Part shown: piece after piece, positions 46,080 through 57,721 of the stretch | How positions within the stretch are numbered: position 1 is the first letter of the stretch | How the letters are laid out: each line of letters begins with the position of its first letter | Assembly (NCBI GenBank): GCA_022478985.1 | Contig: JAKSZP010000186.1 | Location: 89,117 to 153,116 of the forward strand | Origin: Massospora cicadina | Taxonomy: Eukaryota; Entomophthoromycota; Entomophthoromycetes; Entomophthorales; Entomophthoraceae | DNA: 64,000 nt | Direction of reading: 5' to 3' | Notes under the pieces: generated by a model | Database searches by the model: none | The model's input: only the letters and a program-made list of their open reading frames with translations | What the model was told of the DNA's origin: nothing | Program-made: the position numbers and the translations under genes

Positions 46080-47090
46080 TCATATTGGAGGGAAATCTGC
46101 AAGTTGGCCATGGGGAGTTTGGAAATCTTACCAGTGGCTCAAAACTCAATGTTACTGAGAAGGAATGCTTGTCTTGATCCAAGATGTCTTAGAGTCCTGC
46201 CTGGTATGCAAAAGACAAGCCGTACCTAATCTCTGGCCTCAACATTCAGTGGTTGCACCACGTGAACCCTTCCATTCTATTAATATTGATGTTATGGGAC
46301 CCCTCCCTCAAGCCTCTAATTATCATCAGTTCCTCCTTCTAGCAGTGGATCATTTAACTAATGGATTGAAACTGTATCTCTACCCTCCCCTTTGGCCAAA
46401 GCTACTACCACGTTTTTAAAGAATCAGATTATCACCCAGCATATGTGCCCTACATAATTTTCTCCAATAACGGTCAAAATTATTGATCGTCACTCTTGAA
46501 TGGTTAAGACAAACTGATGGGATCCACTCGGGTATTTTCCACTCCATAACATCCTGCAACTAATGGAATGGTAGAGCGTGCAAATGGTACTTCAACTTCA
46601 ACTCTCTATAAAATGGCCACAACCAACCCCATTATTTGCCTCAATATTTACATAGTGCAATTCTGGATTATATAATAAGCTATCATTAAATAATTAAGAT
46701 GTTGCCCTTTCAAGCGTTGTATGGAAGAATTCCCAACTGCCTTATAAAGTGCAGGCCATGCTAGATCAAGCTTACCCCGAAGCCCCTGGAGTTACTATGC
46801 AAAGTATTGTCAATGAGATTATCTGACTTCAGGCCCTTCCTTTCTGAGAACTTATCTGCTACCATTTATAGAAAAACTAATCAATTTAATGGAAAGCATG
46901 AACCTCTGCACCCCTTCCATCCCGGAAAATCTAGACTTTTTGACCATCATCGGCCTGGAAGTCACAATAAAAAATTGGGAACCAAATGTTTGGGGCCCTA
47001 CAAAGTTATTTATAAATGAGGTAATGAACGCTAAATTGTGGATGTCGCTCAGGGCACCATGGTAAATAGCATGCTCGGACAATTTCTCCA
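46080..47090 (+). pseudogene. Element D integrase
   Basis: The zinc part ends VLESCLVCKRQA. The core has SINIDVMGPLPQASN and LLLAVDHLTNGLKLY with the first aspartate, then degenerate parts including NGxxERANGT near 46563-46590. The C-terminal domain reads GTKCLGPYKVIYK and VDVAQGTMVNS. Its end abuts the 3' LTR. Confidence 0.85.
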
Positions 47091-47126
47091 GCCATTTTTC
47101 CACCTGCGCCAAGATCTAGAGGGCGT

Positions 47127-47730
47127 TGTTGGGATTCCAGCCCAGATCTGAGATTCACATGTGTCAGATGATGGAAATAGAACCCAATCTGAGAAAATAG
47201 ATGAAACTATCATCAGTATAAATGCCTGACTAAATTAGGGCCTTTCAATATCAGAAATTAACCCAACTTGTGTGATTGAATCTTTATTATCTGATACCCC
47301 CTAATACCGGGGTTAAAACCCTGTTTATGCGGTGATCAAATCCCATTTGACAGATTTGACCAACATACCACAGAATCCCCGATTGGTAATGAGTATAGAT
47401 CTTAGCTTGGAATGCTTTGAGAATAACCGAGAAAAGCTCCCTGATTTCCCATATAATGATGCTCCCATGTAAATAAACGTTACTCTATTTTTGTCATTTA
47501 ATAATTTGGCCTACCTCTATTCATTCAGAGACGAAAAACATAGTTAGGATTTACCACTCAAGGAACTTTATCCTGAGTGAAGACTTTACAGTCAATTGGG
47601 ACCATCTAAAACTAAAAAAAGACTTTACAGCCAAGCAATTTAAAGCTTATAATACAGCACCTAGGAAGTTCAGGTCTCCTGGCCTTAAAAAGTAAAAGGA
47701 TAAGAGGTTTACAACCCCTTTGTCTTAAGA
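47127..47730 (+). repeat. 3' LTR of element D
   Basis: It starts TGTTGGGATTCCAG after the purine-rich CTAGAGGGCG and ends GTCTTAAGA. Compared with the 5' LTR it has one extra segment, the micro-insertion at 47581-47634. Confidence 0.85.
47581..47634 (+). mobile_element. Micro-insertion 3 with 15-bp duplications
   Basis: AGACTTTACAGTCAA (47581-47595) and AGACTTTACAGCCAA (47620-47634) flank a 24-bp core (47596-47619) containing GGACCATCTAAAACTAAAA. The equivalent place in D's 5' LTR (near 41222-41240) has a single GGACTTTCCAG and no core. The event therefore happened after D had inserted. Confidence 0.85.
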
Positions 47731-47735
47731 TCTAC

Positions 47736-48100
47736 TCTACCCCATGATTCTGTGGTTAGGATGGTGGCGCCAACAGGAGGTTACATCAACCTCAAATGAT
47801 ACATGCTTGCTTTCTTGACATACTACCACTCCGCAAAATCCCCTGCTCCCCACATTGGAGAAAAGAAACGCCTTAGCAGCCACGGTGGAAACTAGATCTC
47901 AGGTGAAGTCGCTGACCTCCTCATGATGCCTGTAATACTGAAACCATACATAGAATTATTTGACGTGGACAAAGCAAACCAGTTTGCCACCCCACTCTGA
48001 GTTCAACATCAATTTTCGCCCAACCGTGGATCTGATTAAGATTAATTGCACACTATATGCATATACAGCAGCTGAGGATCAGGTATTAAAGATTTAATTA
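47736..48100 (+). pseudogene. Element C protease end and linker
   Basis: The frame YPMILWLGWWRQQ matches the protease C-terminal signature (Y-D-I-I-L-G-M-x-W-L-x-x-H). It continues the protease cut at 40757. The linker that follows shows no dUTPase-like strands, unlike A, D, G, H and K. Confidence 0.65.
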
Positions 48101-48118
48101 TTAAATAATAGCCAAAGG

Positions 48119-48870
48119 ATGATTTCTAAAGAAAACCTTGCCAGTGTCATCCCCTGTGGTGTTTGTCCAAAAACTGATGGGACCTTGCGACCATGTGTGG
48201 ATTATGGCCACTTAAAAAATGTTACAGTCCTGGACCCATATCCCCTCCCACTGAATGCCACGATCTCCAAAGCGATTGCCAAGTCCAAATTATTCTCAAA
48301 ACAAAACCTTGTCAACGCCTTTCACCAAGTCTGATTAAAGGAGGGACAAGAATGGCCGATAGTGATACGCACTTGCCACAGCATATATCAGTTCAGGGTC
48401 ATGCCATTCAGGTTGAAAAACGCTCCCACATTTTCCAGAGGGTTATCATTAAAGCGTTGGGTGAACTCCACTTAACATGAGCAGTGGCATATAATGACGA
48501 CATTCTGGTCCATTCCCCTACCCTTGAGCAACATGGGAAGGATTTTGTGGTATTGGCGGCCACATTGAAACATGCAGGCCTGCACGCAAAGCCATCAAAA
48601 TGAGAATTTTTCAAAGATGAGGTGCAATATCTGGGAAATATGGTGCTTAAAGATGGACGCACTATTGCTCCCTCCAAGCTGGAAGCGATACAGACAAGGG
48701 AGAGCTACTTACTGAAAGCAGCTCCACAGCTTTCTGGGATCCATCACTTTTCTAAAGAAATTCTTGCCAGAGATTTTGGAACTTGCCGCCCCCCTCCATC
48801 CACTGACATAAAAGAACGTGTCATTCATCTGGATGGCAGAATGCAAATTTTTCTTTGAGGCCTTTAAATA
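48119..48870 (+). pseudogene. Element C reverse transcriptase
   Basis: The opening open stretch has CVDYGHLKNVTVLDPYPLPL and LFSKQNLVNAFHQV. Later AVAYNDDILVHSPTLEQH keeps an intact catalytic YxDD (YNDD). EFFKDEVQYLGNMVLKDGRT follows. Frame changes lie between the blocks. Confidence 0.9.
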
Positions 48871-48889
48871 TGTCTTCACTCAGCACCAG

Positions 48890-49400
48890 TTCTAAGACAC
48901 ACCGATGAAGATAAACCTTTTATTATATCTTTTGGTGCCTCCAGCACAGCCGTGATGGCTATTGCTACAGGAGCACAAATGCCTCGAACACCCAGTGTCA
49001 TAATTTTCTAGGAAATCTATGGGCGCCAAATGGTCGTAGCGAGGTATGAAAAAGCTGACCACAGTAGCATGGGCGATGATGCACTGGAGGTAAGTGCTGC
49101 AGGAAAAAAGCGCAGGTGATAGCGTTCACAAATCATAAATCACTTATCTACTACCATAAGCTGCATAAGTTGGTACACAGAAAAACCAGAATCCATCAAG
49201 ACCTGCTCAACTTCAACTTCAAATATGAGTTTGTAAAGGGGCCTACGCACATATTGCTGGACATACTAAGTAGAAGCCTGGCAATTGAGGCTGACCCCGT
49301 GGAAGGGGCTGATTTGGTCATGGTTGTTTCCCCTGAACAAGTGCTGTCTGAGCCATCAGCGGAACTAGCAACCATTACTGCCATTGCGATCCCATAGCAC
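48890..49400 (+). pseudogene. Element C RNase H
   Basis: It starts ITFGASSTAVMAIATGAQM (the catalytic D-A-S-x-x-G block, with D lost). It ends with an open stretch VIAFTNHKSLIYYHKLHKL and FVKGPTHILLDILSRS. Confidence 0.82.
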
Positions 49401-49599
49401 CCTCAATCTCATCCCCAACGACAAAAACTGAGCCCTCTAACAACGCCATTGGGACCTTGCGACAGGACACTCCAAAACCAAGCACCAAACAGCGCCTATG
49501 GGTCCCTCTTGGACGCAGTACTGGATTTACATGCAGAAACTATCGAAGGACAAGAGCTTGGGGATCATATACAGTAGGGGAAAAGCCCCTCAAGTTGGT

Positions 49600-50700
49600 A
49601 CTAAATAAAAGGATAGGGTAAATATTTTTGGGATCACATATGGGTGCCTGAAAGTTCATGGCCCCGAGTCATAAAGGAGCATCATTACCAACTGTCAATG
49701 GAACACCCTGGATGAAAGAAGACTACCAACCTAATAAAGAGAACGTATGACCGGAATGGACTGACAAAAGATGTGCCAGCTTGGATATAGAGCTACATGA
49801 CTGTGTGCGATCCAAATCGACAGAACTGGGCGAAACAAGCTCTTGCATCCACTACAACAAATAGCGGGACCATGGACATCAGTACCAGTCAACTTCAAAG
49901 TCAGTCTACCCACTTCAAAGGGGTTTGACGTGATCAGGGCAGTCATGGACAGATACACCAAATATGACCTGTTCATCCCATGCTTAATTATAACCATGGC
50001 GGAAGACATGGCCCACTTATTTGTGACTCATGTCTTCACCATGTTTGGGGTGCCACAGGAGATAATTAGAGGTAGGGACCACAGCTCACCTCGATATTCT
50101 GAGAGGTCCTGTGCGAAATATTTCACATTAAACCATGCTGATCATTGTCTTATCACACTCAGTCTGACGGACAAACTGAGTGAAACAACCAGTCCTTAGA
50201 GCAATATCATTGCTACGCCTCCGCTGTTCTAGATACTTGGGCTGGAGATCTTGCACTAGCCAGTTTTAAATAATAATTTCCTGCACGCAACTACTGGAAT
50301 GTCGCTGCTGTATGAAATTTAGGCTACAACCCAGCAATTACAATAGACCCCCAAATTCAAACATCTTACTCCTTTGGTGGATAGCTTTGCAACACACATT
50401 TGGAAAATACACCAGCAGTTGGAGAGGCAATTAATGAGAACAACACCAGGATGCCAACAGTTTTGCCAACCAAAAAGAAGAGCAGCTCTTGAATACCAAT
50501 TGGGCGACCTGGTGATAGTAACCACAAATAGTCTTAACCTCAAGGTACCCTGCTGCAATCTGGCCTGCAAAAGGGCAGGACTGTATTCTATCAGTAAAGT
50601 CTTGAACAATGGGTCCTTTTATGTGGATTTTCACCTAAACTGGAAAGTTATTAAGTCCTTCCACACATCAACGCTGTCACCATTCAAAGAACCCACCTGC
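49600..50700 (+). pseudogene. Element C integrase
   Basis: Parts include an HHYQLSMEHPG zinc region, VMDRYTKYDLFIP with the first catalytic aspartate, a VFTMFGVPQEII block, and LEYQLGDLVIVTT of the C-terminal part. The catalytic glutamate region reads HTQSDGQTE with a stop near 50180. Confidence 0.8.
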
Positions 50701-50950
50701 GGAGATTGAACCCTTGTTGGTAGAAGGAATGCTAGAATTTGAGGTGGAGTAAATCTTGGGTTTGGGGAAATTTAATTGGGGGATTTGATACTTGGTAGTG
50801 AAGAAAGGGTACCATGCCTATGACAACAGTTGGATTCCGTCCTGTGATTGTATCAATTGTCAGGAGATAATCACTGTGTTCCATGCACAAAAACCTACTG
50901 CCCCAAAGCCAACTGCTATGAAACTCAAGACTCTCACAACCATTAATCTG
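50701..50950 (+). pseudogene. Element C chromodomain
   Basis: After the integrase, PPAEIEPLLVEGMLEFEVE leads into YLVVKKGYHAYDNSWIPSCD and CQEIITVFHAQKP. This matches the chromodomain order (E-Y-E-V-E-x-I-L, Y-L-V-K-W-K-G-Y, W-E-P, F-H). Such domains bind modified histone tails and steer integration. Confidence 0.8.
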
Positions 50951-51082
50951 CCCTTAACTCACAAAAACTATGCTCTGGTATGGGCTCCAGAGGGAGGAGT
51001 AGACCCTGTCCTTTTAGGAAAGGGTAATGTAAGGAACCTGGCTTCCCCATAAAATTTAACAGTTAATTCACCCCTTTTGATC

Positions 51083-51095
51083 AAGAAAGGGGAAA
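51083..51095 (+). other. Polypurine tract of element C
   Basis: AAGAAAGGGGAAA directly precedes the second LTR of C. Confidence 0.65.
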
Positions 51096-51758
51096 CGTCC
51101 CCAAGCCTTTCCATTGGAAAAATGACATATTTAGGGCATACCCTCAACAAGCGGTGGGTTTCTGCTGAGGCCCCTTGACTTGATTTTAGACCAGGTCAAA
51201 GAATGGACAGGGAGGATTTCTCCAGGAAATTTGATTCAGCGAATCCTATGTCATATAAATCACTACATTCTGCAATGAAATATGATCACGAATGAGAAGA
51301 TTGAGACTGAAGTCCCAACAGGAATGTCATTTCCAAATAAATCTGGCAATGATCCCTCTAAAGGGAAAGGAAATTTTGTTAGAAAAATTTTCGAGATATG
51401 CTGGCATGTTGGAACCCCAATGAAAGCGAAAAATTGGTAGCAGGAACCGCATTTTGGCACCTACAATGGGCAAGATGAGCCATAATGCAAAAAGTCCTGG
51501 AAGTTTAGGAAGATTCACGCCAAAGTTGTAAGAAATGTTCCCAAGTCCCCGCCCCTCACTTTATTTAGAAATATAATAACCCAGTGCTCTGCTAATGGTA
51601 GAGTGCTGGGTTGATTTTTTATATCCTTAATAAACCTTTTATTCTGCCAAAATTCTTTGAACATTTTATAAGTTTCAACTAACCTGGAAATCCCAAGGAC
51701 CACCCCAACCAATTTAGGGTCCATACTCCTTTTGTCAGTAATGATGGTGGCCGTCACA
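51096..51758 (+). repeat. Second LTR of element C
   Basis: It matches 37572-38239 to GATGGTGGCCGTCACA. The sequence continues into a second copy of the gag start, so this LTR joins two units. Confidence 0.82.
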
Positions 51759-52494
51759 TTGGTTATCCATCCATTGCCTCTGTCAGCGCATAGACCCTCA
51801 GGAGTAATACCCTACATGTTTCTTAAGATGGCCCATTTCAGAAAAATGACTATTGTGAATCTCAAAAAAATGGAACTACCAAACGCTCAACTTAATACAT
51901 ATGAACTATGAAAAAAATGGAAAAAAAATTCAGGCATTTGCATCTCAAGGAGACTCTTATGGGATTAAACCTATTGAAACGATTGCCACTCCTTATTATC
52001 ATGTACTCGCTCTAAAGTATCAGGAATAGGCCCAAAAGTAACCCAAGGAGGGCTGATAGACCCATTACTTAATCCAATTCGCACATTTATGGAGGAAACA
52101 GAACAAAGATTTGGTGGATGCTACCTAGCGCAAAATGTCTTGGATTAACCCAATGAGACCATTGTTTCCGCATTTTATCAGTTGCATAATCAGCAGAGTT
52201 GGGAATCCCACCTGAGTAGAATAACACCAATGAACAGAACAATCTCATCCTATTGACCCTAGCAGTTCAGAACCCCATATTTGAAACTTGGTCAAACTTA
52301 CTTCCAGCAATCAGCTTACTGGTCAGAGCAGGAATGATGTTCATAGACCAATATTATCCGCACTTGTACCCACGTGGCTCTTATTTGTGTATCATCAGAA
52401 CAGCGATTCCTTGCGTACTCTGGATTCTCTTGTGGGTATTTTAGTACCCCTGGTGGAAGCCCAGTCTTTCTTTGGTATGTCAATTGTCTGACAG
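51759..52494 (+). pseudogene. Second, truncated copy of C gag start
   Basis: It is colinear with 38240-38973, including NEQNNLIL-like coding and GTCAATTGTCTGACA at the end (38959-38973 and 52480-52494). Similarity stops abruptly there. Confidence 0.85.
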
Positions 52495-52627
52495 TCTGTC
52501 TTCATCTCTTTATTTTCCATCACTTTCTTCAGCGCACTTTGAATCTAATGGGATTCATCCCTAAATTTCCTTTGATAATCTGTTAGAATAATATATCTTC
52601 TGGTCGAAACATAACTTAAACACCAGG

Positions 52628-52985
52628 TTATCTTGATAATCCATCAGCGTTCTGGTGGGCTTCTCCCAATCTGTGTATAATCATAAAATCATTTTCAATC
52701 AGCTTCAGATCCCGTCGAGCCAGTTGTCCCTCTGGTTCTTTAAGATTCTTCAAACAGCGTAGAGACATCTTGTCAGTCATGACCTTGAAGTGCATCGCAT
52801 AGATATACACTTTGAATTGTTTGCAGGAAGATAACACTTTGAGTAATTTGCACTCTATCACAGTGTAGTTCCTTTCCACTGGCATCACTTTCTTCTTAAA
52901 ATACGACACTAGGTACTCCTCCATGACATCATCTACTTGACTTAAAACAGGTCCAATCACCGTTAATGAGATATCCTTTTTTATT
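52628..52985 (-). pseudogene. Element K RNase H
   Basis: The minus-strand open stretch (52628-52960) reads VMPVERNYTVIECKLLKVLS, VYIYAMHFKVMTDKMSLRCL and LGEAHQNADGLSR. This is the second half of a Ty3/gypsy RNase H with the closing aspartate kept. Directly downstream the element is cut by C. Confidence 0.9.
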
Positions 52986-52989
52986 ATAT

Positions 52990-54000
52990 AATATCAATTA
53001 AAATCTAGGTATTTCAGAACAGTATTAGTCATTAGATATCTTCTGAGTTCATTGAACGCTTCTTGGGCCCCCATTCCATATGAGCCCTTTTTTCAGATCC
53101 TTCAAATAATTGAAAAAATGGTTCAGCAATTTTGGTAAATCTTGAATAAATCAGTGATAGTATATAATCATCCCAAAAAGATTTTTATGTTCTAAATACT
53201 TTTTGGGATCAACATCAGTTAAATGGCCAGAATTTTCTTTGGTTGCAGTTATAATCTGTTAGATTTTATCACAAACCCCAAGTATTAAAGCTCTTTTTGA
53301 AGAAATGGCATTTTTCATCCTGATCAGCAGATTTGCATCACTAAGTGTTTTAACACTTCTCCAAGTGTTCCAGGCAATTGGTGAATGTACTACTGAATAA
53401 GTTGATGACATCAAAGTACACCAAAATGTAGGACAACTTAAGATTACTTAAGATAGTTTCCATCACCCTCTGTAAGGTAGCCTGTCCATTACATAGTCCC
53501 TGGGCATTATCATTGGCCGTTATAATCCTTGTGTGGTGAAATCACACTCTCTCTTGGTCTTCTTTTGGAAAGTCTATCCACTAATACCTAAGACAAATCC
53601 ATCGCCAAAAAGATCTGGCTTCCTCTAAATGATTGAGCGCGTCATCTATCCTTGTCAGCAGATACATATCCATCTTGGTGATTTAATTCAACTATTGGTA
53701 ATTGATCACAGCTTAATTTAACCCATCCTTTTTTTCTTTACTATAATGATCGACTTGCTCATGGACTCAAAGAAGTAATGAAGAGTCCTTGTTTAATCAG
53801 CTTATTAATTTATTTTTTGATATCTGCTTCAGTGGCCTTGGACTGACAAATGAGTCACTTTTGTATTACCGAGTATTCCTAGTATTACCCTTATGTATCA
53901 CATCTTTAGCACATCTGAGGTCATGATCATCCTGGGCATGTATCATCTAATATTTTTTGAATGATAATAACACATCCTCCTGCTGATGTTCTGTTAACTC
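52990..54000 (-). pseudogene. Element K reverse transcriptase
   Basis: The minus frames contain NAQGLCNGQATLQRVMETIL at about 53460-53510 and ILVYFDVINLF, where YxDD has become YFDV. A THQITKMDMYLLTRIDDALN-like block lies near 53640. Stops and frame shifts separate them. Confidence 0.85.
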
Positions 54001-54179
54001 AGCAAGTTGCTCTCAATTGACTAATACATAAATGCATTCAGCAACATCCTCTGGTAATCCGATTTCTTCTAAAATCCTAAAATCATGAATCTCTCTGATT
54101 TCAGTAGTCAGAATTAAAGCACAAATGCATTAAATTGGTTTTTTATCTTCTCTGATTTTTGCTCAGTTTGGCCAATAGA

Positions 54180-54425
54180 ACTCAGATTTCATTGTGGCTT
54201 GGCAGTATAATCTTTGGTGCTACCCAAGGATCCAATATCGAATTTTTTCCATGGGATGATGAATTCTCCGTATAATTGTTCTGAGAAATCTAGCATTAAT
54301 CCTGTGATAACTATCATCTGCATTCCCAAAGAAATGGTATTTATTATTTTCATTTTCAACGGTATCCCATGTTTTAAGAATCTGCATTGACATTTCCCTG
54401 ATTTTTCTTCCAAACAACTTGCATT
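54180..54425 (-). pseudogene. Element K dUTPase-like domain
   Basis: The open minus stretch (54189-54413) has KHGIPLKMKIINTISLG, QMIVITGLMLDFSEQLYGEF and FDIGSLGSTKDYTAKPQ. It corresponds strand by strand to element A (ITIPSREQVIILTGLTINI, EGLYGEVY). It follows the protease and precedes reverse transcriptase. Confidence 0.55.
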
Positions 54426-54800
54426 GGATGGTAATTATGACATTATTGTAAATAAAATTTACAAAATCATCAAAATTAATCTTCTTCATCAGCAGAACTT
54501 CTCTTTTCTGATGATATACCAAGGGCAACATTTGACAAAAAATTGCTAAGGTATTTTTCTGAAAATCGCATTTGACATCATATTTACACATGAATTCCAT
54601 TCTAATGAGGATGTCATAATTTTGATTTGCCAATACTATGGCAGGAGCAGATACACCAGTGATAACCAGAGACAGTGAACTGTATGTCCGGCAGGATGTT
54701 GTAGTATCAGTCTAGAGGCTCTATATTTCTTCTAGTGTACCAAATCCAGAGAAATCTTCATTTGCTTCACCAAATTAGTTGAAACAATATTAATGGGTGC
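54426..54800 (-). pseudogene. Element K protease
   Basis: The minus frame reads ANQNYDILIRMEFMCKYDV, the C-terminal signature of the retroelement aspartic protease. The upstream part, with a degenerate N-I-V-S-T-N-L-V stretch near 54760-54790, marks the active-site end. The triplet itself is lost. Confidence 0.7.
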
Positions 54801-54899
54801 TCTGAGGTTGATTATCGCCTTTACTTTTACTTGATAAACTAGAATATCTGCATACATACTCTCATAGTAAAATAAAAAAACTTGTTTATTGAGTAAATT

Positions 54900-56564
54900 G
54901 TGGCGTTATTTGCTTACCCTAGATTATGAATTAATTGTACGGATAACTCAGGAAAGATATACTAGATTGCACTAATAGGGAAAGAAACTTACTCATAGTA
55001 AGTTTAATCTTAAGCAAATCCTTGGAGCTTTCAGCATTTCTGAACTTTTCCTTTATAACTGAAAGGATAAGGCGAAACCTCTTTTATGATTTTGGGGTCA
55101 ATAAACTTTGCCTTTGCTCTGGTGGATGCATTTATGTCTAAATAAACCGTCTTTAAATAGAATCAGGTGTATCTTTGTCTAAAAATAGATCAAATATCCA
55201 AGTCATCTTTAAATATGCCAGGGAACAGGATTGATTGCAGTTCTAGATTGGTTAATATCTGAACTGCTGGTTCTTTTCCTGGATACTTCCAGGTTTTCTT
55301 CTCCTTATTTTGAAACAGATTAGCTTGTTCTTTAGGCTTCTTGCTCAAACAATGAGTGGCAAAATGCCCAGGGTTTTACATTTGTGGCAGAAATTTTGAG
55401 ATTTATCCACCACTTTGGTCCTTTGGGCTAATTTCCCATTATAACTCGATTCTGCAATCCCTTATTTGACTCAGTGAAGGTAGCCATATTCTGACTATTA
55501 GCAGAAATGTCTTTAGAGGTTTGGTCAGGTGCTTTGAATATGGCTCCTAGCATCTTGAGATACTCCACCATCTGTGTTGTGGAAGTTTGGGTTGAAAGCA
55601 TTGAAACATAGCGTGGATAAAATCTCTGTACTGTGGAAGCGTCATTTGCATTGCTATACATGAATCAAAATCTGATAGAACCCTAGCGCCTTCCAGGATA
55701 CTACTTCCTAGTAAAATTTGTCAATAAAAGTGGCTAATGTGCATTCTTCTTTAATTGGATTCCCATGAACTCCTGTTTGCAGCAAGCCGTCCGCTCAGGG
55801 CTACTGAACTCAGTCATTATTGCTTCTTTAGCATCAGTGTACATCCAATAATCACTAATCAGATGGGCAAAACCAGATTTTGGCAATCTGTGTCTAAGAA
55901 GTTCATAACTTTTACTGCTTTTTTAGTCGCCATATACAAACATTGTCATTTTAAATAGGCGGAAAAATGCCATAGCATTATCCTAGTGAAGGATATATAG
56001 TTTTGTCTTATTCCAAAATTCTTCTGTTTCTTCCATGGCAGAAGGACCTGCCCAGCCACCTGACTAATGAAGGGGCATGTTTGGGGGTCATCTCCAAAGT
56101 TGCAGTGAAAGCTCTAGGCATATTTTACTAGAACTGTACTTTCCCAGAGGAACTTTCATTTATCTCGTTGTCAGCTCCATCTGCCTCCATCTGGGTGCAA
56201 TCACACTTATATTTGGAGTTTTTAAAAGCACTTCAGGATTTGTGCTATATACTTTTTTAATCCATATGAAGCATTATCTATTAACTTTTCTTTCAATCTT
56301 CTTTAACTCTAACTTTTTAATTACTTCAGATTTCTTCCACTTCAAGGAGTTGAATTTTTCTAAAGATCATTGTTCACCTTTGCAACTTATTTAATTGTCC
56401 TTGGCTTTAGTCACTCATAATTCAAGATACTTAGATCAGATTGTGACACCAAGTTAAGCATATTCTTATTCACCACTTCTAATTCATCCACAACTTCTAA
56501 AATTCATTTATATGACATTCCGCTGATATTGTTTAATGTAATTTTTGGTTTGAAAACAAAAATG
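54900..56564 (-). pseudogene. Element K gag
   Basis: An open minus stretch lies at 55428-55661 (VQRFYPRYVSMLSTQTSTTQ). A zinc knuckle relic at about 55350-55400 reads FCHKCKTLG followed, in the next frame, by GHFATHC. A 1-base frameshift thus splits C-x2-C-x4-H-x4-C. Confidence 0.7.
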
Positions 56565-56582
56565 CCCCTGTAGTGAGCGCCA
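56564..56582 (-). other. Primer binding site of element K
   Basis: The plus strand reads GCCCCTGTAGTGAGCGCCA. On the minus strand this is TGGCGCTCACTACAGGGGC, nearly the same as in G and H. It lies two bases inside the 5' LTR end. Confidence 0.75.
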
Positions 56583-56584
56583 AA

Positions 56585-57721
56585 TGCAAACTTTCTTTAA
56601 TTATGATAATGTTTGAGGTGTGCATTAGTAGTTGTTGAATTATACATAAATGGGTGGGTTGATAATTGTATGAAGGCTTATTTTCTATTTGAGCTCACAA
56701 CCAATATGAGCATTTCAGGTGCTAATGGTCCTTCTTCTGATAACTTGAAGGAGCTTGACGATATTCCAGTCTATTAAAATTATCCTTTCAACTTTAGTAT
56801 CAAGTGTTGGTAACTTCTGGATAAGAAGGGAACCAATTACTTCACTGGAGTGCTTATGTACTTGATAATCACTTGGACAAGGGAAACCCTATCCCTTCAA
56901 CTAATATCACAAGAGTTGCCAAAAGACAAATAAATAGGAGAAAATTATACCTTCCCCTATAATCACAAGAGCACAATACAAATAGTTATATCTATCTTAA
57001 TTTATTCTAAAGTGAACTGCAAGATACTATTTGACTAACTTCTTTATTAAATAATTCAATAAATCTTATAGGAATTTGACGCCCAACTCTCCCGTTGGCA
57101 TCCAATAAGAACAGCATCCATCGCCAAAAATTGATCCCTTAGGAGTCAGCTGAAACAATGATTAATTTATCCACCGAGTCACATTTTGCTGCCAACTAGG
57201 TCATGACCCCTCCTGGGTTGAATACTGAAGAGCGTGTCCCAACGCCTTTACCCAACTTCAGCGGTTTATCATTATTAAGCTAGCAACCTGCTTGGGTGAT
57301 AGACCTTTTACCCATTAATAGCAGGTCGCATTGCCTTAGAGGCTCACCTGCAAGTTGCTGCAATAAAATCGTTGTCAACGCTTCAGTAACTTCTAATAAA
57401 CCGTTAGTGACCAGTGACAAATACCAATCTTCACACAAGATAGTTTAATTAATTAATTAATCAATTGACAAACTAATAATTGAACCACTTGTAAGAATTT
57501 TCAGATTTTCTCCCTAACAGAACATCATTAATCTGTCAGAATCAAATATGGCAGTTTAGTTGATGTTCCATAAGGAAATAAAACCAACAATAGTTGCCAA
57601 ATCTAGTGTTAAATCCTACATCCACTTTGGGTTTTATTATAAATAATTCTTCCCGGAGGTTAAATCATATGCTACTTAAAATCTATTAGATGGATGATAT
57701 GAGCAGTCTAAAATCCCAACA
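56585..57721 (-). repeat. 5' LTR of element K
   Basis: On the minus strand it begins TGTTGGGATTTTAGACTGC (57721) and ends AAAGTTTGCA (56585), 1137 bases. It is the intact counterpart of the split LTR at 24374-34728 and shows the empty sites of A and P. Confidence 0.82.

Larger units (their letters stand above)
40763..47730 (+). mobile_element. Ty3/gypsy element D (decayed)
   Basis: It is inserted in the protease of element C with duplications CCTAC (40758-40762) and TCTAC (47731-47735), one transition apart. LTRs are 40763-41325 and 47127-47730. The interior has gag, protease, dUTPase-like domain, reverse transcriptase, RNase H and integrase. A solo LTR splits the reverse transcriptase from RNase H, and a micro-insertion sits in the 3' LTR. 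Confidence 0.88.
37572..52494 (+). mobile_element. Ty3/gypsy chromovirus element C with tandem LTR arrangement
   Basis: The LTRs are 37572-38239 and 51096-51758. The body is gag, protease (split by element D), reverse transcriptase, RNase H, integrase and a chromodomain. After the second LTR, 51759-52494 repeats the gag start seen at 38240-38973, so a second unit begins and is cut off at 52494 where K resumes. It is inserted between RNase H and integrase of K. All genes are broken. Confidence 0.8.
24374..57721 (-). mobile_element. Ty3/gypsy element K (decayed, split, minus strand)
   Basis: The 5' LTR is 56585-57721 and the 3' LTR runs from 34728 down to 24374. The body on the minus strand is gag, protease, dUTPase-like domain, reverse transcriptase and RNase H (56560 down to 52628). 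Then comes a large insertion (element C and its tandem part), then integrase (about 36450 down to 34870). The 3' LTR itself contains element A and insert P. Flanks are TTAGT (24369-24373) and GTTGT (57722-57726), only 3 of 5 matching. About 8.7 kb of the 33 kb is K's own. Confidence 0.65.

Noticed and set aside
57441..57466. Run of TTAATTAATTAATTAA as a regulatory repeat
   Set aside because: Low-complexity AT sequence; the partner LTR copy has only a loose counterpart.
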